A stretch of 9,902 nt of DNA from JBOFEH01 sp051650265 (GTDB taxonomy: Bacteria > Bacillota > Clostridia > Lachnospirales > Cellulosilyticaceae): assembly GCA_051650265.1 (NCBI GenBank), contig JBOFIR010000170.1, positions 1 through 9,902 of the forward strand, given 5' to 3'. Positions 1 to 5,590 of the stretch are shown one piece after another. Position numbers and translations under genes: made by a program. The notes beneath the pieces are model-generated. The model made no database searches. It saw only the letters and a program-made list of their open reading frames with translations, and had not been told where the DNA came from. Position 1 is the stretch's first letter. Each line of letters begins with the position of its first letter.

Positions 1-907
1 GGATCATTTCTTTGAACTTGATGTATCCAGCTCTATCGATTAAGTGTCCACCGTGTAAGTAAACTGGCTTGTAATCAAGTGCCCAAGCAGAGAATTTTGG
101 CCAGTTTCTGAAGATCGCAAGAACCACGTCTTCTGTTAACCAGTTAGCGAACATTTTACCCATACGTGGGTATTGTTTACCTGTACGTCCGCCAAGCATG
201 ATACGGTAGAATTTCTGGTCACTACGTGTCCATGCACTTGTTGGACAAGCGATTGTACATTCACCACAGCCTACGCAGCAGCAAGTGTCTTTTTCGATTT
301 TTCCGTTTACAAGTGAAAGTACGCGTGTTGCATGGTGATCACATACGTCTACACATGCGCCACATCCGATACAACGGTCAGCATCGTATTCCATTTTAGC
401 AATACCGATTACACCGAAGTCATTGAAGTGTGCTTTACCACAGTCATTTGGACAACCAGATACAGCTGTTTTGATGTGGTAGTGATTTGGGAATACTTCT
501 TTTTCGATCTTCTTAGCAAGCTCATGTGTGTTTACATTTGCTTTGATACAGTGTGTGTTACCGATACATGACATAATGTTACGTGTACCGATTGTTGGGT
601 AACCTTTACCCTCTGTTTCCATGTTAACACCACATTCTACAACTTCTACTTCTCTAATGTATTCGTTGATGTATTCGTTAACAAGTGTAACGTACTCATA
701 TTTGATCCCTGGCATGTTAAGTGTATGTCTCATACCGATGTGGAATGTGCCATCACCCCATGTTTGAGCGATATGTTGAACTGCTTGTAAGTGTTTTGCA
801 TCAATGATTGATCCAGGAACACGTAATTGGAGCATGAACTCTCCTGCTACTTTAGATTGACGGTAGCAGTTAATTCTGGTTTTTTTAACATCAATATCGT
901 GATTCAT
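1..907 (-). CDS. asrC: Anaerobic sulfite reductase subunit C, siroheme catalytic subunit (3' end cut by window)
   Basis: This is the catalytic subunit that reduces sulfite to sulfide by six electrons at a siroheme coupled to a 4Fe-4S cluster; it is cytoplasmic and works with AsrA and AsrB. I translated 302 residues from ATG 907 to the left edge with no stop. AsrC proteins are usually about 320-340 residues, so only the C-terminal end is missing. The siroheme/4Fe-4S ligands appear as Cys114-x5-Cys120 and Cys152-x3-Cys156 (SGCPNDCGKAH), the nitrite/sulfite reductase signature. Two ferredoxin-type clusters follow: Cys179/182/185/189 (CIGCGACVDVC) and Cys211/214/217/221 (CVGCGECTIACP). The start is set by an AGGAGG motif 5 nt upstream that overlaps the asrB stop codon; only 9 nt separate the genes, so translation is probably coupled. 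Identification is confident because all cluster motifs are intact and asrA-asrB precede it. Confidence 0.95.
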   Translation of the reverse strand, partial: MNHDIDVKKTRINCYRQSKVAGEFMLQLRVPGSIIDAKHLQAVQHIAQTWGDGTFHIGMRHTLNMPGIKYEYVTLVNEYINEYIREVEVVECGVNMETEGKGYPTIGTRNIMSCIGNTHCIKANVNTHELAKKIEKEVFPNHYHIKTAVSGCPNDCGKAHFNDFGVIGIAKMEYDADRCIGCGACVDVCDHHATRVLSLVNGKIEKDTCCCVGCGECTIACPTSAWTRSDQKFYRIMLGGRTGKQYPRMGKMFANWLTEDVVLAIFRNWPKFSAWALDYKPVYLHGGHLIDRAGYIKFKEMI

Positions 908-912
908 AGTGG

Positions 913-918
913 CCTCCT
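913..918 (-). promoter_or_regulatory. asrC ribosome binding site overlapping the asrB stop
   Basis: AGGAGG shares bases with the asrB TAG stop (919-917) and sits 5 nt before asrC ATG 907. The arrangement suggests coupled translation of the two subunits. Confidence 0.8.
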
Positions 919-1711
919 AGTCTAATAAGTTTTTCGCTACAGTGTAGTTGAATACTGGTCCTTCAAGACATACGTATGTCTCGTCGATACGGCAGTGTCC
1001 ACATTTACCAACTGCACATGACATTTTTCTTTCGAATGAAACCCAGATCTTCTCTGCTGGAATACCTTGTTTCACACACTCAAGACCTGTGAAGTGCATC
1101 ATCATTGGAGGTCCAACGATTACAACTTCGTAGTTGTCGCCAAAGTCTTTGAATGGGATTTCTTCGATGAATTTTGTTACAAGACCTGTTCTGAAGCCTT
1201 CTTTTTCATCTCTATCTAAAGTGAAGATTGCGTTGAACTTTTCGCCCCATACTTTTAATGTATCTTTGAAAAGAATACCTTCTTCATCTTTGAAACCAGC
1301 GATTAAGTTAACGCTTGCTGCGTACCCTTCTTCAGCTGCAAATTTGTTAAGCATACTCTTTACTGGAGCAACCCCTGTACCACCAGCGATGACAACAACG
1401 TTTTTACCAGCGAATTGATCTACTGGCCAACCTTTGCCGTATGCACCACGGATACCGATTTTGTCTCCTGCTTTAAGTTTGAATACTTCATCAGTTACTC
1501 TACCAACCGCACGGATTGTAAAGTCCATCCAACCTTGACCGTAATCACTTACAGAGATTGGTGCTTCACCGATTTTTGGAAGTGATAATTGGCAGAATTG
1601 ACCGTGAGCTACTGGAAGATCAGTTGCTACTCTGATTGTGAATTCTGTTTTTGATTCTTGTGTAAAGCTAATGATTTCACACATTTGTGGCATTACTACG
1701 TTATTATGCAT
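917..1711 (-). CDS. asrB: Anaerobic sulfite reductase subunit B, FAD/NAD(P)H electron-transfer subunit
   Basis: AsrB takes hydride from NADH onto FAD and passes electrons through a 2Fe-2S cluster towards AsrA and AsrC. It belongs to the ferredoxin-NADP reductase / dihydroorotate dehydrogenase electron-transfer (PyrK-like) superfamily. The 264-residue product has a flavin-binding beta-barrel in about residues 1-100, a nucleotide-binding segment at 107-119 (VIAGGTGVAPVKS), and C-terminal cluster cysteines 232, 237, 240 and 248 (C-x4-C-x2-C-x7-C). The length fits the family, about 265 residues. The frame stays open upstream to an ATG at 1759, but I chose ATG 1711: it has GGAGG 8 nt upstream, gives the normal N-terminus (MHNNVVMPQM), and limits the overlap with asrA to 8 nt. 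The longer start would add 16 lysine-rich residues and lacks a ribosome binding site. Confidence 0.95.
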   Translation of the reverse strand: MHNNVVMPQMCEIISFTQESKTEFTIRVATDLPVAHGQFCQLSLPKIGEAPISVSDYGQGWMDFTIRAVGRVTDEVFKLKAGDKIGIRGAYGKGWPVDQFAGKNVVVIAGGTGVAPVKSMLNKFAAEEGYAASVNLIAGFKDEEGILFKDTLKVWGEKFNAIFTLDRDEKEGFRTGLVTKFIEEIPFKDFGDNYEVVIVGPPMMMHFTGLECVKQGIPAEKIWVSFERKMSCAVGKCGHCRIDETYVCLEGPVFNYTVAKNLLD

Positions 1712-2738
1712 TTTCTTTACCTCCACAGATTTCTTCAACAGCTTTGCCAACTTTTTCAATTGTTGCTGTGAATGAGATAAACTCTGGACATCTAGATGTA
1801 CATCTACCGCAACCTACACACATATGACCTTGGCCAAATGCTTCATTGTAAGAGTGGATTTTGTGAAGTGTTTTGTATCTATAACGATCAGCCATTGTAT
1901 GTCTGAAGTCATGTCCACCAGCCATTTCGTCAAATCCTTTAACTTGACAAGACGCAGATGTTCTTCTTCTTTCACCAATGTTTGCGTTTTCATTGTACAT
2001 CACGTCTGTTGTTGTGAAACATGTACATGTGCTACAAGCGATTGTACAGCTACCGCAACCAACACAACGTTTGTTGTATTCATTCCACATTTCGTGTTCT
2101 TTAAGTTTGTTAAGAACCTCTTTGTTTGGAATAGTTGGGATTGTTACTGAAACTTCATTTTTCTCGATGAAAGCTACATCGAATGCAGTTTCTTCTTTAT
2201 CTGCGAATAAAGGAGCGAAAGCTTCATCTTTTACGTTGAAAAGAACATTGCCATCTTCGCATTTAGCAGCTAAAGCGTAGTTGTCTGTTTTGTTTGACCC
2301 CATTGAGCAGCAGAAACATGTATCCCAGCCAGTTGTACATTCCATTAATACGTAGCTCACTTTTTCTCTCATACGTTTGTAGAATGTATCTTCAAATCCA
2401 TTTTCTAAGAAGATCTTATCTTGATTTTGTTGTGCATTGATATCACAAGGTCTAGCAAAGATTAAGATTTTCTTGTCGTGGATTTTGCTCTCACGGTATT
2501 CATCTTCTGTGAAGTAGAATAAAGTTTGAGTGATTGGTGTTACCACTTCTTTCGCAGAGTAGTCTGATTTCTCATCCCATACGATCTCTTCTACGTTGTT
2601 GATCTCAGCATAACGAATGATGTCTGTATCTGAATAACGACCTGCTTTTGCAAATCTTTTTGGTGCATAAATTTTGTACTCTTTTTTAAGTTCGTTAAAG
2701 AGAGTATTTACTGTTTCAAAATTTAATTTATAGCCCAT
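1704..2738 (-). CDS. asrA: Anaerobic sulfite reductase subunit A, 4Fe-4S electron-transfer subunit
   Basis: AsrA is the ferredoxin-like subunit that relays electrons from AsrB to the siroheme subunit AsrC. The 344-residue length is normal for the family. Two C-terminal 4Fe-4S motifs are intact: Cys225/228/231/235 (CVGCGSCTIAC) and Cys307/310/313/317 (CVGCGRCTSRCP). Further cysteines occur at 98, 134, 141, 143-144, 238, 240 and 264; the CDI and TCFCCSMG segments are typical of AsrA and the related hydrogenase/CoM-reductase beta-like proteins. The start is ATG 2738 with GGAGGG 6 nt upstream. It is the first gene of asrABC and has its own promoter region (2739-2893) containing a perfect TATAAT and a Rex-like palindrome. 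The stop overlaps the asrB start as ATGCATAA. Confidence 0.95.
   Translation of the reverse strand: MGYKLNFETVNTLFNELKKEYKIYAPKRFAKAGRYSDTDIIRYAEINNVEEIVWDEKSDYSAKEVVTPITQTLFYFTEDEYRESKIHDKKILIFARPCDINAQQNQDKIFLENGFEDTFYKRMREKVSYVLMECTTGWDTCFCCSMGSNKTDNYALAAKCEDGNVLFNVKDEAFAPLFADKEETAFDVAFIEKNEVSVTIPTIPNKEVLNKLKEHEMWNEYNKRCVGCGSCTIACSTCTCFTTTDVMYNENANIGERRRTSASCQVKGFDEMAGGHDFRHTMADRYRYKTLHKIHSYNEAFGQGHMCVGCGRCTSRCPEFISFTATIEKVGKAVEEICGGKENA
1720..1724 (-). promoter_or_regulatory. asrB ribosome binding site inside asrA
   Basis: GGAGG lies inside the last codons of asrA, 8 nt before ATG 1711. It decides the asrB start against the upstream in-frame ATG at 1759. Because the asrA stop lies just past this ATG, terminating ribosomes can restart on asrB. 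Confidence 0.8.
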
Positions 2739-2760
2739 TGTTTGCCCTCCATTTCGCTTT

Positions 2761-2786
2761 TTGTTAATTAATATTTTGTTAATTAA
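2761..2786. repeat. Tandem 11-bp direct repeat TTGTTAATTAA
   Basis: TTGTTAATTAA occurs at 2761-2771 and again at 2776-2786, a 15-bp period, in the asrA leader. The same 11 bases recur at 4026-4036 upstream of yeiH. The 2776 copy is the left arm of the Rex-like palindrome; the 2761 copy has no matching right arm. Confidence 0.7.
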
Positions 2787-2793
2787 TTATCAT
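2776..2793. promoter_or_regulatory. Rex-like operator at the asrABC transcript start
   Basis: The plus strand reads TTGTTAATTAATTATCAT, which matches the published clostridial Rex consensus TTGTTAA-N4-TTAACAA at 12 of 14 fixed positions. The site begins 7 nt downstream of the -10 TATAAT and covers the expected transcript start, a classic repressor position. A second copy of the half site (TTGTTAATTAA) lies at 2761-2771, 15 bp away, between this site and the ribosome binding site. The regulator is inferred; the region is AT-rich, so chance similarity must be kept in mind. Confidence 0.5.
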
Positions 2794-2799
2794 GTAGTT

Positions 2800-2829
2800 A
2801 TTATATAATTAATTTTTTAACTTACCTAT
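2800..2829 (-). promoter_or_regulatory. Candidate asrABC promoter
   Basis: A perfect -10 hexamer TATAAT is read on the minus strand at 2805-2800, predicting a transcript start near 2793 and a leader of about 55 nt. At the normal 16-18 nt spacing no good -35 hexamer exists (the bases read approximately TAGGTA). A TTGACT at 2835-2830 is 24 nt away, too far for standard sigma-A use. A strong -10 with a poor -35 is typical of promoters that need an activator, which would suit the LysR protein encoded nearby. No terminator is visible between yeiH and this promoter, so read-through from yeiH could also feed asrABC. Confidence 0.5.
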
Positions 2830-2893
2830 AGTCAAAACTTAGTTTTTAATTGAGTTTCTTTATAGCGACCATCAGTTTTCTTTATGATTACTA

Positions 2894-3943
2894 TTACTTC
2901 ATTAACACAAGTACATATGTAATGGATACAAGTGCTACTGCAGCCCATGTTACCCCACCTAAGATGATTGGTTTTACACCTTTTGTGAAGAGATCTTTCA
3001 GGTTAATTTTGTAACCTACACCTACAAGAGCCGCTGTTACTAAGAATTTGTAACCATCTTTGAAGAATGGTGCTGTTGCTGCTGGGAAGACCCCTACAGT
3101 ATTAAAGATCGCCATTACTAAGAATCCTACGATGAACCATGGGAATACTTTTACGATTACTTTACCGATAGATTGTTGCTGACTCGCACCATCAGTACCT
3201 AATTGCGCTGCTGTTTGCTTGATTGAGATGATTGTGAAGATAATCGCAATTGGTACAAGCATTGTTGTACGTGTTAATTTAACGATTACGGCAAGGTCAC
3301 CACCAAGTGATCCGCTTGCTGCTACAGCCGCGCTACCAAGTAATGTATTGAATGTGTCCCCTGCTGCTACTACTGAAGATGTATCACTAATTGCTGTACC
3401 TGCAAGAATACCGAACTGCTCTGGTGTAATACCCATCATTTGTCCAAGGTACGGGAATGCAAGTGCTGCAATGATATCAAATAAGAAGATTGCTGTTAAA
3501 GCGTAAGCCATTTCTGTCTCTTTCGCTTTAATAATTGGTGAAAGTGTTGCGATTGCTGTACCACCACAGATACATGTCCCTGCACCAACGAGTGATTTTG
3601 TATTTTGAGTTAATCCAAGTTTTGTTCCTACAAAGTATGCCATACCGAAAGATACACATAAGTTTGTAAGAATCAGTGGAAGTGCTTGTGCACCAAATCC
3701 TAAGATTTCTTTAAAGTCAAGTGTTGCCCCTGCAAGAATAATCCCTGCCATGAGGAATTTTTTAGCTGCGAATACAGTCCCTTTTTTGTAATCGCCTTCT
3801 GCTGGTTTAATGTTTGCTACGATCATACCTACGAAAAGACCAATCATAGGTGCGCCTACGATGTGTTGCACTTTTCCTGCCATTGTTGCCAGAACAGCTA
3901 ATGCAAGACATACCCCAATTGCAATATAACCTTTTGCTTTCAT
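2894..3943 (-). CDS. yeiH: YeiH/UPF0324-family membrane protein, putative sulfate/sulfite exporter
   Basis: This is an integral membrane protein of the YeiH family (UPF0324, putative sulfate exporter group). Family members are found beside sulfite- and taurine-metabolism genes and are thought to move sulfur oxyanions, but substrate and direction are not established by sequence. The 349-residue product has about ten hydrophobic segments (roughly 6-22, 28-44, 64-78, 88-105, 115-135, 146-166, 226-240, 265-285, 300-312, 326-347). The conserved glycine-rich motif GAGTCICGGTAIA is at 120-132 and the polar SDTSSVVAAGDTF segment at 186-198. The start is ATG 3943, with AGGAAGG 10 nt upstream. An in-frame TTG at 3952 would give three more residues but sits almost on the ribosome binding site. 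Tandem stops (TAATAG) end the gene. In enterobacteria yeiH neighbours the LysR gene yeiE; here a YeiE/CysL-like regulator is also close. Its position before asrABC suggests sulfite supply or detoxification. Confidence 0.85.
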   Translation of the reverse strand: MKAKGYIAIGVCLALAVLATMAGKVQHIVGAPMIGLFVGMIVANIKPAEGDYKKGTVFAAKKFLMAGIILAGATLDFKEILGFGAQALPLILTNLCVSFGMAYFVGTKLGLTQNTKSLVGAGTCICGGTAIATLSPIIKAKETEMAYALTAIFLFDIIAALAFPYLGQMMGITPEQFGILAGTAISDTSSVVAAGDTFNTLLGSAAVAASGSLGGDLAVIVKLTRTTMLVPIAIIFTIISIKQTAAQLGTDGASQQQSIGKVIVKVFPWFIVGFLVMAIFNTVGVFPAATAPFFKDGYKFLVTAALVGVGYKINLKDLFTKGVKPIILGGVTWAAVALVSITYVLVLMK

Positions 3944-4025
3944 ATTTACCAATCCTTCCTTACAATTAGTTTCCTTTTTTAGTTTGTTTCTTTAAATCAA
4001 ATACCCAGTTAGTTGAATTTTTAGT

Positions 4026-4043
4026 TTGTTAATTAACTAACAC
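4026..4043. promoter_or_regulatory. Rex-like operator upstream of yeiH
   Basis: The plus strand reads TTGTTAATTAACTAACAC, matching TTGTTAA-N4-TTAACAA at 12 of 14 positions, with a perfect 10-bp core palindrome GTTAATTAAC at 4028-4037. It follows directly after the candidate -10 at 4050-4045. Overlapping arms TTAGTT (4021-4026) and AACTAA (4035-4040) add a second dyad. Assignment to Rex is an inference from the motif. Confidence 0.5.
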
Positions 4044-4044
4044 A

Positions 4045-4073
4045 CTTATATTTTAACATAGGTTAAGATTTTT
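4045..4073 (-). promoter_or_regulatory. Candidate yeiH promoter
   Basis: The minus strand reads TATAAG at 4050-4045, a 5 of 6 match to the -10 consensus. At 17 nt upstream there is no recognisable -35. The predicted start near 4038 would give a leader of about 95 nt and lies inside the Rex-like palindrome. A second possible -10, TATTAT at 4107-4102, also lacks a -35. The layout (good -10, weak -35, palindrome at the start site) repeats that of asrA. Confidence 0.35.
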
Positions 4074-4141
4074 GGAATGGGGATTTTTGGTTTTTCCATT
4101 TATAATACTAATGATAGCTATTAATTTTTTAAATAATCAAG

Positions 4142-4191
4142 AAAAATCCTAGAAGACATGCTGATTCTATCAGACATCTTTTAGGATTTTC
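4142..4191 (-). terminator. Terminator of the trxB-trxA operon
   Basis: A long hairpin lies 29 nt after the trxA stop. Outer arms AAAATCCTA (4143-4151) and TAGGATTTT (4182-4190) pair fully; inner bases pair with G-U wobbles, one mismatch and one bulge; the top arms CTGAT/ATCAG (4161-4165, 4169-4173) close on a 3-nt loop. On the minus strand the stem ends in a TTTTT run. The plus strand also has a T run, so the hairpin could work in both directions. Confidence 0.75.
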
Positions 4192-4219
4192 ACTTAATAT
4201 TTCATATTTTTTTTGGTTA

Positions 4220-4522
4220 TTATTTCGCAATTAGTTTTTTGAGTACTGGTTTTTGTTGTAAACCTTTTATGCGGTTTACTTCTTCACCTGCTTCAAATAA
4301 GATAATTGTTGGGTATGAAGTCACTTCGTACTGTGCAGTTAATTCTTTATTTTTATCAAAGTCTACTTTTACAATCGTGAGGTCTTCTACTTCTTTTTGA
4401 AGATCTGCTAATACAAAATTAAGCATCTTACATGGTCCACATGTCGCTGAGAAAAAGTCTACTAATACACGACCTTCTTGAATAAGTGCTAATGCTTCTT
4501 GTCCATCTACTTCTCTAATCAT
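4220..4522 (-). CDS. trxA: Thioredoxin, CGPC active site, atypical flanks
   Basis: This is a small cytoplasmic dithiol-disulfide carrier reduced by the adjacent TrxB. The 100-residue product has the thioredoxin fold order: a beta strand RVLVDFF at 18-24, the active site Cys28-Gly-Pro-Cys31, VKVDFDKN at 51-58, and the cis-proline at Pro71 (SYPTIILFE). The usual DFWAxWCGPC is here DFFSATCGPC: both tryptophans are replaced (Phe24, Thr27), which may shift redox potential or partner choice. The start is ATG 4522, with AGGAG 7 nt upstream. The open frame extends upstream to ATG 4609, but that would overlap trxB and add a low-complexity Gln/His tail, so I rejected it. It begins 13 nt after the trxB stop and ends in a strong terminator, so trxB-trxA form one operon. 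Confidence 0.9.
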   Translation of the reverse strand: MIREVDGQEALALIQEGRVLVDFFSATCGPCKMLNFVLADLQKEVEDLTIVKVDFDKNKELTAQYEVTSYPTIILFEAGEEVNRIKGLQQKPVLKKLIAK

Positions 4523-4535
4523 ATCGTTTCTCCTA

Positions 4536-5456
4536 TTAGTTCCATTCTTTTTCAATGTATTTTGATGCTGCCTGTGCTGCGATTGCACCATCTGAGCATG
4601 CTGTAACAACTTGACGAAGCTGTTTTACGGTTACATCCCCTGCACCATATACACCAGGGATGCTTGTTTCCATCTTTTCATTCACCTTGATATACCCGTA
4701 CTCATCTAAGATCCCTAAATCTCCACAAGCATATGTCGTTGGCTCAAGTCCAATATATTCAAAGACACCATCACACGTAAGGGTTGTTTCTTCCCCCGTT
4801 TGGTTGGATCTAATCTTTACTTGTTCTAATTTACTCTCTCCTTCAAAGGAAAGAATATCTACATAGGTATGTACTGTGGTATTTGGTAGGTTTCTAAACT
4901 TATCATTTGCACTCTCATCTGCTGTCAAATTAAACATCGTTGCGATTGTTACACTTTTGGCAAGTCCTGCAAGGTAGATGGCTTCTTCTACCGCAGAGTT
5001 CCCCCCACCAATGACAACCACATCTTTGTCTCGGTACTGCGCGCCATCACAGATTGCACACCAACTAAGGTTCACACCTGCATAAGCATCTTCACCAGGA
5101 ATTCCAAGTCTTCTTGGCTGTGTACCTGTTGCAAGAATAACTGACTTAGAGATATAAGTCATCCCCTCTTCACAGCTCACTTCTTTCATCCCATCTCTTA
5201 CAACGATGCTATTTACTGTGCCATATGCCATCTCGATCTCAAGTTCTTGTGTATGTTCAAACATTTTATAGGCCAAATCTGCCCCATTAACGGTTCCAAA
5301 TCCTGTATAGTTTTGAATTTCATTGGTATTGATCATCTGACCACCTGGTGCCAGTTGTTCAATCATCAATACACTAAGGTTTGCTCTTATCCCATAGACA
5401 GCCGCTGTCATACCAGCTGGTCCTGCACCAACAATTATCAGATCATATTGTATCAT
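4536..5456 (-). CDS. trxB: Thioredoxin reductase-like flavoprotein lacking the HRRxxxR motif
   Basis: This FAD protein of the low-molecular-weight thioredoxin reductase family reduces the disulfide of its partner thioredoxin, encoded 13 nt downstream. In the 306-residue product the FAD motif GAGPAG is at 10-15, the redox pair Cys133-Ala-Ile-Cys136 (SWCAICDGAQ) matches the usual CATC, the pyridine-nucleotide motif GGGNSA is at 150-155, and the second FAD motif GAGD is at 271-274. The length is normal. The oddity is at about 168-186: where NADPH-dependent enzymes carry HRRxxFRA to hold the 2'-phosphate, this one reads SVTIATMFNLTADESANDK, with no arginines. It may prefer NADH or another donor. 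The start is ATG 5456, with AAGGAG 8 nt upstream; the in-frame GTG at 5465 overlaps that ribosome binding site. The thioredoxin reductase fold is secure; the electron donor is not. Confidence 0.88.
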   Translation of the reverse strand: MIQYDLIIVGAGPAGMTAAVYGIRANLSVLMIEQLAPGGQMINTNEIQNYTGFGTVNGADLAYKMFEHTQELEIEMAYGTVNSIVVRDGMKEVSCEEGMTYISKSVILATGTQPRRLGIPGEDAYAGVNLSWCAICDGAQYRDKDVVVIGGGNSAVEEAIYLAGLAKSVTIATMFNLTADESANDKFRNLPNTTVHTYVDILSFEGESKLEQVKIRSNQTGEETTLTCDGVFEYIGLEPTTYACGDLGILDEYGYIKVNEKMETSIPGVYGAGDVTVKQLRQVVTACSDGAIAAQAASKYIEKEWN

Positions 5457-5486
5457 ACTTTTCACTCCTTACTTCTTCTTGTTACA

Positions 5487-5495
5487 AATATAACA
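5487..5495 (-). promoter_or_regulatory. Candidate extended -10 promoter of trxB-trxA
   Basis: The minus strand reads TGTTATATT, a TG-N-TATATT extended -10, about 30 nt before trxB ATG. A TTGCAC at 5511-5506 lies too close to act as a standard -35 (13 nt), but extended -10 promoters can do without one. Transcription would have to start afresh here because a terminator separates trxB from lysR. Confidence 0.4.
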
Positions 5496-5520
5496 CATAC
5501 CCTTCGTGCAAAAAATAACA

Positions 5521-5538
5521 TTGATTAATATTTAACGA
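5521..5538. promoter_or_regulatory. Rex-like palindrome upstream of trxB
   Basis: The plus strand reads TTGATTAATATTTAACGA, matching TTGTTAA-N4-TTAACAA at 11 of 14 positions. It lies upstream of the candidate trxB promoter, roughly 40-60 nt before the expected transcript start. It is weaker than the asrA and yeiH sites and in a position less typical of simple repression. Confidence 0.35.
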
Positions 5539-5544
5539 GATTTA

Positions 5545-5585
5545 TACAAAAAAAGAAGCTATTCTCACATAGAGATAGCTTCTTT
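5545..5585 (-). terminator. Terminator of the LysR gene
   Basis: An 11-bp perfect stem AAAGAAGCTAT (5552-5562) pairs with ATAGCTTCTTT (5575-5585) around a 12-nt loop. On the minus strand the stem is followed by a run of T, a standard intrinsic terminator, 6 nt after the lysR stop. The A-rich left flank means it also resembles a terminator in one direction only. Confidence 0.85.
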
Positions 5586-5590
5586 ATAGC

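Larger units (their letters stand above)
3944..4219. other. Intergenic region between trxA and yeiH
   Basis: This 276-nt stretch contains no plausible gene. From right to left it holds the trxA terminator hairpin (4142-4191), a TGGAA/TTCCA inverted repeat (4094-4098 with 4073-4077), candidate yeiH -10 elements, the Rex-like palindrome (4026-4043), a purine-rich leader, and the yeiH ribosome binding site (3954-3960). Confidence 0.7.

Noticed and set aside
332..571. Plus-strand open frame opposite asrC, and many others opposite asrA, asrB, yeiH, trxB, lysR, assT and the permease
   Set aside because: They lie antisense to confidently identified genes, lack ribosome binding sites and show composition expected of reverse-strand reading of real codons.
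1712..1759. Longer asrB start at ATG 1759
   Set aside because: It adds 16 residues not typical of AsrB, has no ribosome binding site and deepens the asrA overlap; ATG 1711 has GGAGG at 8 nt.
2739..2893. Intrinsic terminator between yeiH and asrA
   Set aside because: The AAAACT/AGTTTT repeat leaves a 1-nt loop and no stable GC-containing stem with a T run is present.
4523..4609. Longer thioredoxin start at ATG 4609
   Set aside because: It would lie within trxB and add a Gln/His/Asn-rich tail; ATG 4522 has AGGAG and gives a normal 100-residue thioredoxin.
4220..5456. trxB-trxA as a functional counterpart of DsbL/DsbI for AssT maturation
   Set aside because: AssT here is not exported, lacks the closely spaced cysteine pair, and the thioredoxin pair is reductive and cytoplasmic; lysR and two terminators separate them.
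4536..5456. Calling TrxB a ferredoxin-dependent reductase (FFTR)
   Set aside because: The GGGNSA nucleotide motif is retained, whereas FFTR enzymes lose it; only the HRRxxxR part is missing, so the donor is left open.
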